Of a stretch of DNA of 59,975 nucleotides, positions 1 through 8,336 are shown piece by piece. Origin of the DNA: an uncultured Selenomonadales bacterium. Its GTDB lineage: Bacteria > Bacillota > Clostridia > Christensenellales > QALW01. The stretch is taken from the NCBI GenBank assembly GCA_905200615.1, contig CAJKLB010000011.1:1-59975 (forward strand). Direction: 5' to 3'. Numbering within the stretch: the first letter of the stretch is position 1; every line of letters begins with the position of its first letter. A program made the translations under genes and the position numbers. The notes under the pieces are model-generated. The model was not told the DNA's origin. It ran no database searches and worked only from the letters and a program-made list of their open reading frames with translations.

Positions 1-50
1 GCCTCGCTGATTGCGGTCGGATTGAGGACCGCGACTTTGATTTTATCCAT
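1..50 (-). CDS. Partial prophage protein, N-terminus only
   Basis: Sixteen codons of a minus-strand gene run off the left edge of the window; the visible N-terminus is MDKIKVAVLNPTAISE. Its ATG lies inside the stop region of the upstream gene (ATGGATAA overlap), so it is translationally coupled in the prophage replication operon. Too little is visible to name a family. Confidence 0.5.
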   Translation of the reverse strand, partial: MDKIKVAVLNPTAISE

Positions 51-378
51 TGCCGTTCGCCTCCTCTTCGACCAGAGCCTTGAGCAGAAGCAGGTAGTTA
101 ATGCTGTCCGTGATTTTCTCGGTCCAGCGGTCCAGAGAGTAGCTGCGGCCGTCGGTACACATATCCGAGATAGAAACAAGGTGCTTTGTCAGCATACCGA
201 GCAGCGCCTCTTTCGGTGTGCCGTCGATAATCGCGGCAGCCTTCTTGAAGTGCGCGAGGCGGTCGATATTGCTCTCGTCTACGGCGTCAGGAGCATACTC
301 GTGGCCCTTGCCGGTAAGCAGGTGCTCGCAGACAAGGAGCTGCTCTTTGACGACCTTATTAAATACGTCTATCTTCAT
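43..378 (-). CDS. Phage nucleotide-modification-associated (DUF1599-like) protein
   Basis: A 111-residue protein. The start chosen is ATG 378, preceded by an AAAGGA ribosome site; the reading frame continues upstream to 408 but without one. The pattern (GxGHEYAPDAVDESNIDRLAHF, a central lysine helix, then DRWTEKITDSINYLLLL) resembles the small helical Nmad1/DUF1599 proteins that phages carry next to DNA polymerase genes. It may bind or process nucleotides; this is inferred from resemblance and neighbourhood only. It lies 5 bases downstream of the polymerase stop and overlaps the next gene. Another MazG-like helical family is possible. Confidence 0.6.
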   Translation of the reverse strand: MKIDVFNKVVKEQLLVCEHLLTGKGHEYAPDAVDESNIDRLAHFKKAAAIIDGTPKEALLGMLTKHLVSISDMCTDGRSYSLDRWTEKITDSINYLLLLKALVEEEANGNG

Positions 379-383
379 AGCGG

Positions 384-2330
384 TTAGTCCTTTCTGTAGT
401 ATTCGCACTCATAGGCGTCAGCCTTGAGCGGTAAGCCGGTCGCCCACTCGATGGGCTCCGACATGATTTTGCTGATTTCCTCGGCGGAGCTTACGCCGAT
501 AGGTACCTCGCAGATAACTTCGTCGTGGACATGGAACACGACCGGAAAACCGGCGCGCTCCAAGCGGTCAATGGCGACTGCAAGGCAATCCCGGGCCGTA
601 GCCTGAACGATGTTCTCCACGAGTTTCGGACCGTAGGACTCAATACGACCCCAGCCACCCGAGGATTGAATTGTACCCTCATAGGTGATACTGTCGTCGT
701 CGATTCTGGGCTTTACGTAGCTCAGCTCACGACCGTTCGGAAGTCTCAGCTTGAGGAGAGGCCCTTGCTTGTAGAAGCCCATACCGAAAGGCAGCTTAGT
801 AGGAGCCTTCGTCTGAATGGTCCTGCGCGCGGCGGCGTCCGTGTCCCACCACAACTTAGTGATAGCAGGATTTGCAGCGCGCCAGCTATTGACAAGCGGT
901 TTCAGTTCAGACTCCTCAAGCCCCATCTCGAGGGCGCCCATAGATTTCAGAGCGCCGACGCTGCCGCCGTAGCCGAGCGCGAGCTCTGCGATTTTTCCTT
1001 TCTGCCGCATAGGGTCGCCCTTCTTGACGGAGCCCTTCGGAAGGTGAAACATCTGCTCGGCGGAAGCCTCGTAGATTTTGCCGTGGGTCTTGAAAACCTC
1101 CATGCGCCACTCTTCGCTTGCGAGCCACGCGATAACGCGGGCCTCGATAGCAGAGAAGTCGGACACGATGAAGCGATAGCCGGGTCTCGGGATAAAGGCC
1201 GTGCGGATAAGCTGCGAGAGGGTCCCGGAAATGTCGTCGAAGAGCATTTCAAGAGTCTCAAGGTCTCCGGCCTCGGCGAGCTGTCTTGCGGTATCGAGGT
1301 CGCGGTCCGGCATTTTGTTCTGCGGCAAGTTCTGCATTTGCACGAGGCGACCGGCCCATCGACCGGTACGCGCTGCGCCGTAGAACTGAGTCAAACCTCG
1401 AATACGTCCGTCCGGGCAAGCCGTTCGGAGCATAGCGTTGTATTTTTCAGTTGAGGTCTTCGCAAGACCCGCTCTGATGTCGAGCATACGGTCCACCGCG
1501 TCGCAGTCGGCGTCAGCTCTTACGCCGGCGATACTCTTCTTGTTGAGGCTCTCGACCTCAATACCCGCGGTGTCCTCAATCCAGCCCTTGAGCTGCGCGG
1601 TACTCTTCGGGTTTTCAAGGCCCGTAAGCTCCTTAGCCTGCTCGAGAAGTCTCGCCTTGATAACGGCGTCAATCTCGACCGCATGCTCCGCGAGGTTAAG
1701 GTCCACACCGACGCCGCGGTCGTTGATATGCTGGTCGTGAATCCAGAGAGGGTGCTCCTTCTCATATACCGGAAAGCGAGAGAGCTTCTGCCGGATAGCC
1801 CGCTCCGAGACGACGTCCTGACGGTTGTACTCAACGTAGATAGCCCAGCGGTCAGGGTCATGCTCAGGAAGGTTGCGGGTCCGGTTGCCGTTCGTCTTCG
1901 TAGGCTTACAAGGTATCGAGAAGTAACGGATAAGCGCCCGGCCAGTCTTAGACTTCTGCTTGTCTTCAGGAAGCCCGATGACTTCGCCGACAGCCTCCAA
2001 GCTACCGGGCAGGCCCAGCTCTCGGGCCATGACTGCGGTACAGCTCCATTGCTCGGGCGGCGTCACGCGGCCCATAAACGCGCTCAGACAAGTCCGTTCA
2101 AAAGACGCATTGAATGCTGTCTTCAAGATTTCGGGGTCATACAGAGCGTTCTGGAGCTCCTCAGGCAGGCTCTCGCCTCTGGCGAGGTCAATAACCTCGA
2201 CCGGGCCGTCGTCCCAAGCGTACCCAAAGAGAAGAATCTCAAAATCAGGGCTCTGAGCGTAGGCGTAGACACCGCACTTTTGCAGAGAGACCGAGCTATA
2301 GGTCTCTATATCGATTGCTAATGTTCTCAT
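384..2330 (-). CDS. Phage family A DNA polymerase
   Basis: A 648-residue DNA polymerase I-type replicase. A 3'-5' exonuclease motif opens the protein (D7-I-E9-T). The palm and finger motifs are clear: motif A around residue 390 (SDFSAIEARV), the O-helix region (KIAELALGYGG) about 60 residues later, and motif C near residue 600 (HVHDEV). There is no 5'-nuclease domain, as in most phage members of the family. It replicates the phage chromosome, probably with the DUF2815 and DUF2800 proteins encoded just upstream in the same operon. Strong GC-rich codon use (CTC, GAG, AAG) sets it apart from the second prophage. Full length. Confidence 0.95.
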   Translation of the reverse strand: MRTLAIDIETYSSVSLQKCGVYAYAQSPDFEILLFGYAWDDGPVEVIDLARGESLPEELQNALYDPEILKTAFNASFERTCLSAFMGRVTPPEQWSCTAVMARELGLPGSLEAVGEVIGLPEDKQKSKTGRALIRYFSIPCKPTKTNGNRTRNLPEHDPDRWAIYVEYNRQDVVSERAIRQKLSRFPVYEKEHPLWIHDQHINDRGVGVDLNLAEHAVEIDAVIKARLLEQAKELTGLENPKSTAQLKGWIEDTAGIEVESLNKKSIAGVRADADCDAVDRMLDIRAGLAKTSTEKYNAMLRTACPDGRIRGLTQFYGAARTGRWAGRLVQMQNLPQNKMPDRDLDTARQLAEAGDLETLEMLFDDISGTLSQLIRTAFIPRPGYRFIVSDFSAIEARVIAWLASEEWRMEVFKTHGKIYEASAEQMFHLPKGSVKKGDPMRQKGKIAELALGYGGSVGALKSMGALEMGLEESELKPLVNSWRAANPAITKLWWDTDAAARRTIQTKAPTKLPFGMGFYKQGPLLKLRLPNGRELSYVKPRIDDDSITYEGTIQSSGGWGRIESYGPKLVENIVQATARDCLAVAIDRLERAGFPVVFHVHDEVICEVPIGVSSAEEISKIMSEPIEWATGLPLKADAYECEYYRKD

Positions 2331-2396
2331 ATTGCCTCCTTCCTCCGGGCGGCGTTCGCCTCAGCAAATCCGAGACGAACGCGCCGGAGCATACGC

Positions 2397-2960
2397 TTAA
2401 CCGAGGAGGTCGTCGTTGTCGTCCTCGTCTTCCCAGCCGTCGTCCCAATCGGAATCCGTAACAACGCCGCCGCCCAGAGGCTCGCCGTCGTAGAGCTTCA
2501 TAATACCGTTGAGGCCAGCAGAGATACCCTTGTTGCCCTGCGTGTCATACACATAGAAGTTGATGATTGCGCGGCCGTAGCAGCCGGAGTAGAGTTCCTG
2601 CGGGTCAGTCAGCGGGGTCTTGTCTGCGTGGACGAGAACAGGCTTGTTGTTGGAGCTGACGGTGATAACGTAGCAGCCCTTGCACTCTTCGCCGAATTCG
2701 CCGCCGTTCGGGCGTTCGCCGTCGCCGTCGTGCAGCGTGCTCTTGAGGTTAGTAGGCAGCTTCTTGCCGCTATTGCTTGCCATGAACTTCTGCTTAGCCT
2801 CGTCCATAGCGGCCTTGATTTTCTGCATGGTGGCCTTGTCGCTCTTCGGAATCAGGAGGGTAACGCTGTACTTCGGCGTAGCGCCTTCCTGAACGGCGCG
2901 AGGGGTGAAGAGGTTGCAGTAGGAAAAACGGACCTTACCAGTAGTGATTTGAGTAGACAT
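2397..2960 (-). CDS. DUF2815 family phage protein, probable ssDNA-binding protein
   Basis: A 187-residue protein beginning MSTQITTGKVRFSYCNLFTPRAV, the hallmark start of the DUF2815 family. The fold is predicted to be OB-like, and the tail from about residue 170 is very acidic (DSDWDDGWEDEDDNDD), like the acidic tips of single-stranded DNA-binding proteins that recruit partners. In related prophages this gene sits between DUF2800 and a family A polymerase, as here. The role as the phage SSB is inferred from the family and the tail. A GGAG site precedes the ATG. Confidence 0.85.
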   Translation of the reverse strand: MSTQITTGKVRFSYCNLFTPRAVQEGATPKYSVTLLIPKSDKATMQKIKAAMDEAKQKFMASNSGKKLPTNLKSTLHDGDGERPNGGEFGEECKGCYVITVSSNNKPVLVHADKTPLTDPQELYSGCYGRAIINFYVYDTQGNKGISAGLNGIMKLYDGEPLGGGVVTDSDWDDGWEDEDDNDDLLG

Positions 2961-2964
2961 AGTA

Positions 2965-3498
2965 TCAATCTCCTTTAATATAAATAGTTTTCATCTGAAC
3001 GCCGTACTCAACGGCAAGCTCATGTGAGTCAAAATAGATGTCGATAACATTTCCCTTAACGGCGCTTCCCGTATCTTCGGCTATGTACTCGTGGCCGTCG
3101 ATAATGAGGACCGTTCCGAGAGGTATCACATCGGGGTCGACCGAGACCGTGCGGTCCGCGGTCGGAATCGTGCCGCTCTTTGTTCGCTGCACGTAATCGG
3201 TACCGACCCGAGAAGGGTGTTCCGCGCTCCAGATACCGCAGCACTTGACGCAAGTGCAATAGGCTGTAGTCTTGAACTCGCCGAGCTCAATAAGCTCAGG
3301 CTCCGGCGCGGCGGTCTCGGTAATCGGCTCAGGAGCTTCTACCCGAACGGGCGAAGACTCAGGCTCATCAGGAACGGAAGCGCTCGGTCTCGTAACGAAC
3401 GAGATAATCAAGGCGACAATGAGCGCCAGAATGAGGAGCCACTGGATTTTGATAAGGCGGATTCTCGCCCGCGTTCTGCGTCTTGCCGCTTCCGTCAT
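2965..3498 (-). CDS. Membrane-anchored 3D-domain protein
   Basis: A 177-residue protein: a basic N-terminus, one membrane helix (about residues 18-38), a Pro/Glu-rich linker (40-70) and a C-terminal 3D domain. The 3D domain is a double-psi barrel named for three conserved aspartates; the stretch EDTGSAVKGNVIDIYF is its core. The domain is typical of cell-wall lytic transglycosylase-like proteins (YabE, YuiC). A cysteine motif (CTCVKCC) lies at the start of the barrel. Its place inside a replication operon, 4 bases upstream of DUF2815, is odd for a wall-active protein and may reflect a lysogen surface function. Activity on peptidoglycan is inferred. Confidence 0.85.
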   Translation of the reverse strand: MTEAARRRTRARIRLIKIQWLLILALIVALIISFVTRPSASVPDEPESSPVRVEAPEPITETAAPEPELIELGEFKTTAYCTCVKCCGIWSAEHPSRVGTDYVQRTKSGTIPTADRTVSVDPDVIPLGTVLIIDGHEYIAEDTGSAVKGNVIDIYFDSHELAVEYGVQMKTIYIKGD

Positions 3499-3510
3499 AA
3501 CGAGACCTCC

Positions 3511-4671
3511 TTACTTATCGAACTCAGCGAGAAGCTGTTCCTCAGGCTTTAATTCAGGGCGCTTGTCCTTTGCAGGAGCCAGAGTAGGCTTGCCCTGAGG
3601 CTTGACGATAAGCTCGCCGAGCGTTTCCGCCACAGCCTTCTTACCGAAGTCCTTCTCCATCTGAGTTAGGGTAATCAGCTTGCGCTCGTAGAGCAGACTT
3701 TCGTCATAGCCGGCAGACTTCATAGCCTCGACGACTTTCAGCTCGTCCGCAAACTTGCGGTTGCTGCGGCCTTCGACCATCTTCCAGCCGGTAACAGGCT
3801 GACCGCTGAGCAGCGTAGAAGATACAAGGCCTTCAAGGTCCGTAAGCCACGCCTGAATATCCGCGGCCTTTTCAAGAATCGCGCCGGCCTCTTCAGGAGT
3901 CAGGAGCATAGCGTCCGGAGCCTCATCGAAGAGCTTGAGATTCTTGTCGGCTCTCGCTTTGCACTGAGCTTTCGCCCGGCAGAACTTGCAGACCTCTTCG
4001 GACGGGGCAAACTCGCCTTCGCCCTTATAAGCCAGCTTAGCGCGGGGCTTGACATACTTCTCAGCCCACTCGAGCAGCTCCTTGACGGTGATTTCGTCGG
4101 AACTCTGAACGCCGGAGAGCCGAGGCTGGAAAATCGTCATACGAACGGAGTCGATGTCGAAAAGTGTGTTGTACTTGAGAAGCGCGCCGAGAGCGTAGAG
4201 TCTCATTTGCGGATTGCCGGTCGCCTCAACACGAACGCCCTTGCCGTACTTGAAGTCCACGATTTCGAGGACCTTATCAGCGACGATGATACAGTCGCCG
4301 GTACCGAAGCCGTCCTTGACGTACTTCGAGAAGTCGACTCTTACCTCAAGCTCGGTAAATGCGTCCTCGCAAGACTCCTGCGCAGCTTTGGTCTTTTCAG
4401 TAACAAATCTTGCGTAGTCATTTGCGCATTCCTGCATTTCAGCGTTGTAGTAAGGACCTTTTGCCAATTCGTCACGACGATTCTCAAAGTCCATCTCGGA
4501 GACCTCGCCGAGGAAATAGCGGGCGGTCAGCTCGCAAAGCTCATGGGCTGCGGTGCCTTCTTCGGCATACTCGCTCGTGCTCTGCGGAAATTGAAGCTCG
4601 AGCAGCGCGCTCGGAGTACACTCGAGCCAGCGGTGAGCACCGCTTGCGGAAAGTAGTGCGTGCTTAGCCAT
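3511..4671 (-). CDS. DUF2800 family phage nuclease-like protein
   Basis: A 386-residue protein starting MAKHALLSASGAHRWLECTPSALLE, the standard start of the DUF2800 family. A GTG two codons upstream is an alternative start. The family has a PD-(D/E)XK/Cas4-like nuclease fold; the EIVDFKYGKGVRVEA stretch fits the DxK core, and a cysteine group near residues 230-245 (CKFCRAKAQCKA) fits a Cas4-like iron-sulfur or zinc site. Probably a recombination or replication exonuclease of the phage. It overlaps the end of the upstream gene and is followed by the 3D-domain gene after 12 bases. Confidence 0.88.
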   Translation of the reverse strand: MAKHALLSASGAHRWLECTPSALLELQFPQSTSEYAEEGTAAHELCELTARYFLGEVSEMDFENRRDELAKGPYYNAEMQECANDYARFVTEKTKAAQESCEDAFTELEVRVDFSKYVKDGFGTGDCIIVADKVLEIVDFKYGKGVRVEATGNPQMRLYALGALLKYNTLFDIDSVRMTIFQPRLSGVQSSDEITVKELLEWAEKYVKPRAKLAYKGEGEFAPSEEVCKFCRAKAQCKARADKNLKLFDEAPDAMLLTPEEAGAILEKAADIQAWLTDLEGLVSSTLLSGQPVTGWKMVEGRSNRKFADELKVVEAMKSAGYDESLLYERKLITLTQMEKDFGKKAVAETLGELIVKPQGKPTLAPAKDKRPELKPEEQLLAEFDK

Positions 4672-5038
4672 TGACACTCACCAGCTCTTTCATAAGCGCC
4701 GGATAGTCTTCCGTGCGGCTGTCGAAGTCAGAGAGTTTCTTGCAACCGAACTTCGCGAAGATGTCGGCGAGCTCTTTCTGCTTGCCGGCTTTGGAGAGCT
4801 TCAGGGCTACGGCGCGGATGTCGGTCTTCGTGATAGGCTTGTCCTCAGTCTTCGGAGCCTCGGTCGCAGGAGCAGAAGCAGGCGCCTCGGTCTTAGGAGC
4901 CTCAGCTACAGGCTCGACAGGCTTTTCCGAAGGGGAATCGAACATACTTACCTGACCGGGAATCTCGGTATCAGGGAGCAGAGCTCTCAGCTTGCTCAGG
5001 TTTTCCTGAGTCAGTTCCATTGTTACGGTGATTTTCAT
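4664..5038 (-). CDS. Phage protein with Pro/Ala/Glu linker, function unknown
   Basis: A 124-residue protein from ATG 5038, which has a good GGAGG site seven bases upstream; the longer frame to 5110 has none. An N-terminal segment (MKITVTMELTQENLSKLRALL) is joined by a low-complexity linker of repeated EAPKTEAPA-like units to a C-terminal helical domain (ITKTDIRAVALKLSKAG onward). Related prophage proteins at this place, next to DUF2800, are often labelled rrp5-like, a name with no demonstrated meaning. Its stop overlaps the DUF2800 start, so the two are translationally coupled. Confidence 0.75.
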   Translation of the reverse strand: MKITVTMELTQENLSKLRALLPDTEIPGQVSMFDSPSEKPVEPVAEAPKTEAPASAPATEAPKTEDKPITKTDIRAVALKLSKAGKQKELADIFAKFGCKKLSDFDSRTEDYPALMKELVSVNG

Positions 5039-5183
5039 TTTGTTTTGCCTCCTTGTTTTTCTTCCAAGCCAAATAGGCTTGCATATTTTGTGGATTTTCG
5101 TAAAACGCATTGACCGCAGCGCTTAGTCGGTCAAGCATAAGATTCTCTCTTGCAAGAGCGGTTTCGGCGAGCGTCGGCCGCAT
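4971..5183 (-). CDS. Small prophage protein, function unknown
   Basis: Seventy residues with a conserved-looking core (LSAAVNAFYENPQNMQAYLAWKK) followed by a charged tail that is read out of frame over the first 68 bases of the next gene. Small proteins of this type occur at the start of DUF2800 operons. The ribosome site is weak, and the long overlap makes the exact end uncertain. Confidence 0.5.
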   Translation of the reverse strand: MRPTLAETALARENLMLDRLSAAVNAFYENPQNMQAYLAWKKNKEAKQNENHRNNGTDSGKPEQAESSAP

Positions 5184-5192
5184 TTTTGTCTT

Positions 5193-5408
5193 TTAGGACA
5201 AATCAGCCGCAAAAAAAATTGCGTTCGTCGTAGGAGCGTCCAAATCAAGGAGCTCCTTACAGAGCTGCACTTCAGGTACCGTGAAGGCAACTTTGCCCGT
5301 AATCTTACGGTAGGCTGTGCTCATACTCCAGCCCTGCGCGTCCGCAAGGTCTTTCGTAGTAACGCCTTTCAGGGTCATGTGGGCCCTCAACATTCGAGTT
5401 TCAACCAT
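5193..5408 (-). CDS. Small HTH regulator (Cro-like) of prophage 1
   Basis: Seventy-one residues from ATG 5408, preceded by AGGAGA; the longer frame reaches 5474 but would start inside the promoter. The helix-turn-helix is seen in DLADAQGWSMSTAYRKITGK (about residues 22-41). It is the first gene of the leftward early operon and faces the repressor at 5609, so it most likely acts as Cro. It has its own promoter (TTTACA-17-TATAAT) overlapped by AAGGACA/TGTCCTT repeats. Confidence 0.78.
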   Translation of the reverse strand: MVETRMLRAHMTLKGVTTKDLADAQGWSMSTAYRKITGKVAFTVPEVQLCKELLDLDAPTTNAIFFAADLS

Positions 5409-5608
5409 ACGATATACTGTCTCCTTTCCTTGAGATTTTTCCTCGTAGGCACTACCGGTTGTCCCAAAGGACAAATTTATTATACCGTGTCCTTTTGGAT
5501 TTGTAAATAGCCTTTTGGAAAATTTTTGTGAATTTTAAGCAAAAGTATTCACTTTAAGACAAATGCGTGTTATAATAAGAGTAAACTTTTTCAAGGGAGG
5601 CGGTCTTA
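5409..5608. promoter_or_regulatory. Divergent prophage switch region with two promoters and operators
   Basis: Minus strand: -10 TATAAT at 5484-5479 and -35 TTTACA at 5507-5502, 17-base spacing, for the Cro-like gene. Plus strand: -35 TTCACT at 5548-5553 and -10 TATAAT at 5571-5576, 17-base spacing, for the repressor, with its ribosome site GGGAGG near 5595. Candidate operators are CAAAGGACA (5465-5473), TGTCCTTTT (5488-5496) and a half-match GCCTTTTGGA (5510-5519). The first two form an inverted pair around the minus -10. Confidence 0.75.
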
Positions 5609-6001
5609 ATGACTTTAGGCGATAGAATACATTATCTCAGAACAGAGAAAGGGTACACTCTGCAGGAGCTCGGCGATATGGTCGGCGTCGGTGCGAGCAC
5701 GGTCCGCAAATGGGAAACGGGCTACATCAAAACGCTTCGTACCGATAAAATGCAGAAGCTCTCGAATGCTCTCGGAACGTCGGTCGACTACCTGATGGGG
5801 TGGACCGATAACAGCGTAAACGTCGGAACGGTGGGGACCAATAACGGCGTTATAGGCCAGAACTCCGGTGAGATTCACTTAGAGCAGCAGCGCTCCAAAG
5901 AGGAAGCGGAGCTTCTGCGTATTTTCTCCGGGCTCGATGTCAAGCGGCGTATGGAGCTGCTTATGACGGCTATCCGCTTAGATGAGGAGCAGAATCAATG
6001 A
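5609..6001 (+). CDS. XRE-family prophage repressor
   Basis: A 130-residue protein with an N-terminal HTH_3 domain (LGDRIHYLRTEKGYTLQELG, recognition helix GASTVRKWETG, residues 3-62), a short polar linker (VNVGTVGTNNGVIGQNSG) and a C-terminal helical segment that probably dimerises. There is no S24 protease domain, so induction is not through LexA-type self-cleavage; it may depend on an antirepressor. It stands opposite the Cro-like gene and upstream of the HNH nuclease and serine recombinase, with which it forms a tightly overlapping rightward operon (ATGA overlap at 5998). Confidence 0.88.
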   Translation: MTLGDRIHYLRTEKGYTLQELGDMVGVGASTVRKWETGYIKTLRTDKMQKLSNALGTSVDYLMGWTDNSVNVGTVGTNNGVIGQNSGEIHLEQQRSKEEAELLRIFSGLDVKRRMELLMTAIRLDEEQNQ

Positions 6002-6735
6002 ACGCGTGGAGCAGAGAGGACATAATTATCACCTATGCCCTTTACTGCGTGACTCCTCTCGGGAAAATCAATCCCAGCAACAAAGTCATTCAGCAGGTCG
6101 CCGAGATTATTCCTCACTCAGTCGCTTCTATCGTAATGCGCATGAGGAACTTCCGGTACATAGACCCGAAGGTTTCCTCAGGGCTCAAGAACGTAGCGAA
6201 GGCAGACCGAATGATTTACGAGGAGTTCAAACACGACTGGGGCTCTCTGAGTCTTGAGGCGGAGACCTTGACCGGTCTCGCTATCTTTGACTCTTCACCT
6301 TTGCAGGGAGCAAAGCCGCTTTCATCTCTGACGAATCACGGAAGAGTATCGCGGGAACGACACTTCTTCAAGCAGGCGGTGCTTGCGGCTTACGACGACC
6401 GGTGCTTTATATCCGGCTGCGCGCTGCCGCAAATGCTCGTTGCAAGTCATATAAAACCGTACTCGCAATGCCGAAGCGAGGCGGACCGGGTCAGCCCCGA
6501 CAACGGGATTTGCCTCAATACTTTTTATGATAAAGCCTTCGACCGAGGCCTTATAACTATCACTCCTTCCATGAAAATCTATGTTTCTCCGATAATTTTG
6601 GATAGCCCTCAGGACGCTTTTACAGCCCGCTGGCTGGCTTCTCTTGACGGAATGGTTTTACCCCCCCCCCGATTTCCGCCGCGTAGAGAGCTTCTGGAGT
6701 ACCATAACGACGAAATTTTTAGGAGGGTCACATGA
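5998..6735 (+). CDS. HNH endonuclease with C10 tract
   Basis: A 245-residue protein. An N-terminal helical domain (residues 1-60) precedes an HNH_2-type domain: SHIKPYSQC and NGICLNTFYDKAFDRGLIT carry the expected His, Asn and His/Asp positions of restriction-type HNH enzymes. It overlaps both neighbours by four bases, so it is co-translated with the repressor and the serine recombinase. A run of ten C (6661-6670) codes for the prolines of VLPPPRFPP; slippage there would change the last 25 residues and uncouple the recombinase start. It may be a lysogen-encoded restriction-like defence gene; this is inferred. Confidence 0.82.
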   Translation: MNAWSREDIIITYALYCVTPLGKINPSNKVIQQVAEIIPHSVASIVMRMRNFRYIDPKVSSGLKNVAKADRMIYEEFKHDWGSLSLEAETLTGLAIFDSSPLQGAKPLSSLTNHGRVSRERHFFKQAVLAAYDDRCFISGCALPQMLVASHIKPYSQCRSEADRVSPDNGICLNTFYDKAFDRGLITITPSMKIYVSPIILDSPQDAFTARWLASLDGMVLPPPRFPPRRELLEYHNDEIFRRVT

Positions 6736-8336
6736 ATACAGTAATTTATGCTCGGTATTCTGCCGGCCCGAGACAGACCGACCAGAGTATCGAAGGGCAG
6801 CTTAGAGTCTGCACCGACTTTTGTAAGCAGCGAGGGCTTACCGTTATCGACACATACTGCGACCGTCATATCTCAGGCCGCACAGACGAGCGACCGGAGT
6901 TCCAAAGGCTTATCACTGATGCTAAGCGCAAGAAGTTCGAGGCGGTAGTCGTCTATAAGACGGACCGCTTTGCCCGGAACAAATACGACAGCGCCGTTTA
7001 TAAGCGGGAGCTCAAGAGGAACGGAATCCAAATCTTTTACGCCGCCGAGGCGATACCGGACGGGCCCGAGGGCATTATCCTTGAGAGCCTCATGGAAGGC
7101 CTCGCGGAATACTACTCGGCAGAGCTCGCTCAGAAAATCAAGCGGGGAATGCACGAGAGCGCTTTGAAGTGCCAGAGCACCGGAAGCGGGAGACCGCTCG
7201 GCTATCGGGTCGACGAGCAGAAGCATTTCCAGATAGACCCAGAATCAGCCCAGACCGTTCAAACGATTTTTGAGCAGTATATTAAGGGCGAATCAAATGC
7301 GGCCATCTGCGAGCTCCTGAACAGCCGTGGACTGCGTACCGCGCAGGGTAAGCCCTTCAACAAGAACAGTATCAACCGAATTATTAAAAACCGAAAGTAC
7401 ATCGGCGAGTACCGGTATCACGATATAGTCGTCGAAGGCGGTATGCCTGCAATTATCTCGAAGGACACCTTTAACCTCGCTCAGGCCGAAATGGAACGCC
7501 GGCGCACTCGCAAGGCTCCGAAGTCGCCAAAGGCTGAATACCTCTTAGCCGGTAGGCTCTTCTGCGGTCATTGCAAAGGGCCAATGCAGGGCGTCAGCGG
7601 AACGGGCAAGAGCGGGAACAAGTGGTACTACTATTATTGCGGGAACACTCGCGGCGAGAATAAGACTTGCGATAAGAAGCAGGTCTCACGCGACCGCCTC
7701 GAACGCGCCGTAGTCGACTTCACCGTCCGCTATATCCTTCAAGAAGAAGTTCTCGAAGAGCTCGCGAGGAAGGTACACGCGGCGCAAGAGCGCCAAAATG
7801 ATACCGCCTCGGAGATTGCCTTTTACGAGAAGAAGCTGGCAGACAACAAGAAGTCTATCGCGAACGTGCTGCGGGCTATCGAGTCAGGTGCCATGACACA
7901 GACTTTACCTGCGCGCCTGCAAGAGCTCGAGAACGAGCAAGCGGTCATTCTGGGCGAGATTAGCTTCCTCAAGGGCAAGCGCCTCGCGTTCACAGAGGAC
8001 CAGATTTTCTTTGCCCTGATGAAACATCTCGAGCCATACCCGGGCGAGTCCGAGCAGGACTACCGTCGGAGAATCATCTCTGACTTTGTTTCAGAGGTCT
8101 ACTTATATGACGACCGACTTCTTATCTACTTCAATATCAGTAGCGAAGACGGAAAACTCAAGTCCGCGGACCTCTCAAACATTGAGGGCGGCGAGTTCGA
8201 CGAGGGACTCGTCAGCTCCACCATACAACAAAAAACCTCGATGAAATCGGGGTTTTTATTTTTTGTGCATGAATTTTGCATGAATTTTAATGTAAAAAAA
8301 AGAGTGACAATGAATAAACACTGTCACTCTTCCTGA
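6732..8336 (+). CDS. Large serine recombinase (prophage 1 integrase)
   Basis: A 534-residue large serine integrase. The resolvase catalytic domain is residues 1-150, with nucleophile S10 in YARYS and the arginine-bearing VYKTDRFARN motif. A recombinase domain (about 160-270) and a zinc ribbon with CGHC and a later CGNTRGENKTC follow, then a coiled coil (345-420). The last ~40 residues, from about TSMKSG onward, are encoded by a terminator-like hairpin and the GCATGAATTTT repeats, so they are probably attachment-site read-through and not part of the folded enzyme. It lies at the right end of prophage 1, as expected for an integrase next to att. Confidence 0.93.
   Translation: MNTVIYARYSAGPRQTDQSIEGQLRVCTDFCKQRGLTVIDTYCDRHISGRTDERPEFQRLITDAKRKKFEAVVVYKTDRFARNKYDSAVYKRELKRNGIQIFYAAEAIPDGPEGIILESLMEGLAEYYSAELAQKIKRGMHESALKCQSTGSGRPLGYRVDEQKHFQIDPESAQTVQTIFEQYIKGESNAAICELLNSRGLRTAQGKPFNKNSINRIIKNRKYIGEYRYHDIVVEGGMPAIISKDTFNLAQAEMERRRTRKAPKSPKAEYLLAGRLFCGHCKGPMQGVSGTGKSGNKWYYYYCGNTRGENKTCDKKQVSRDRLERAVVDFTVRYILQEEVLEELARKVHAAQERQNDTASEIAFYEKKLADNKKSIANVLRAIESGAMTQTLPARLQELENEQAVILGEISFLKGKRLAFTEDQIFFALMKHLEPYPGESEQDYRRRIISDFVSEVYLYDDRLLIYFNISSEDGKLKSADLSNIEGGEFDEGLVSSTIQQKTSMKSGFLFFVHEFCMNFNVKKRVTMNKHCHSS
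8231..8258. terminator. Hairpin at the 3' end of the serine recombinase
   Basis: AAAACCTCG and CGGGGTTTT arms with a short loop, followed by TTTATTTTTTG on the plus strand and by a T-rich run on the minus strand, so it could work in both directions. It lies inside the annotated reading frame. Confidence 0.6.
8267..8288. repeat. GCATGAATTTT direct repeat (copy 1)
   Basis: Two tandem copies of GCATGAATTTT just after the recombinase hairpin. The 19 bases GCATGAATTTTGCATGAAT recur at 41,786-41,804, right after the stop of the tyrosine integrase gene. They could be attachment-site cores, integrase arm sites or excisionase sites. Confidence 0.7.

Noticed and set aside
525..1454. Long plus-strand frame (309 aa) opposite the DNA polymerase
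   Set aside because: It is antisense to an intact, motif-complete polymerase, has no ribosome site and shows no recognisable domain. GC-rich codons leave long shadow frames here.
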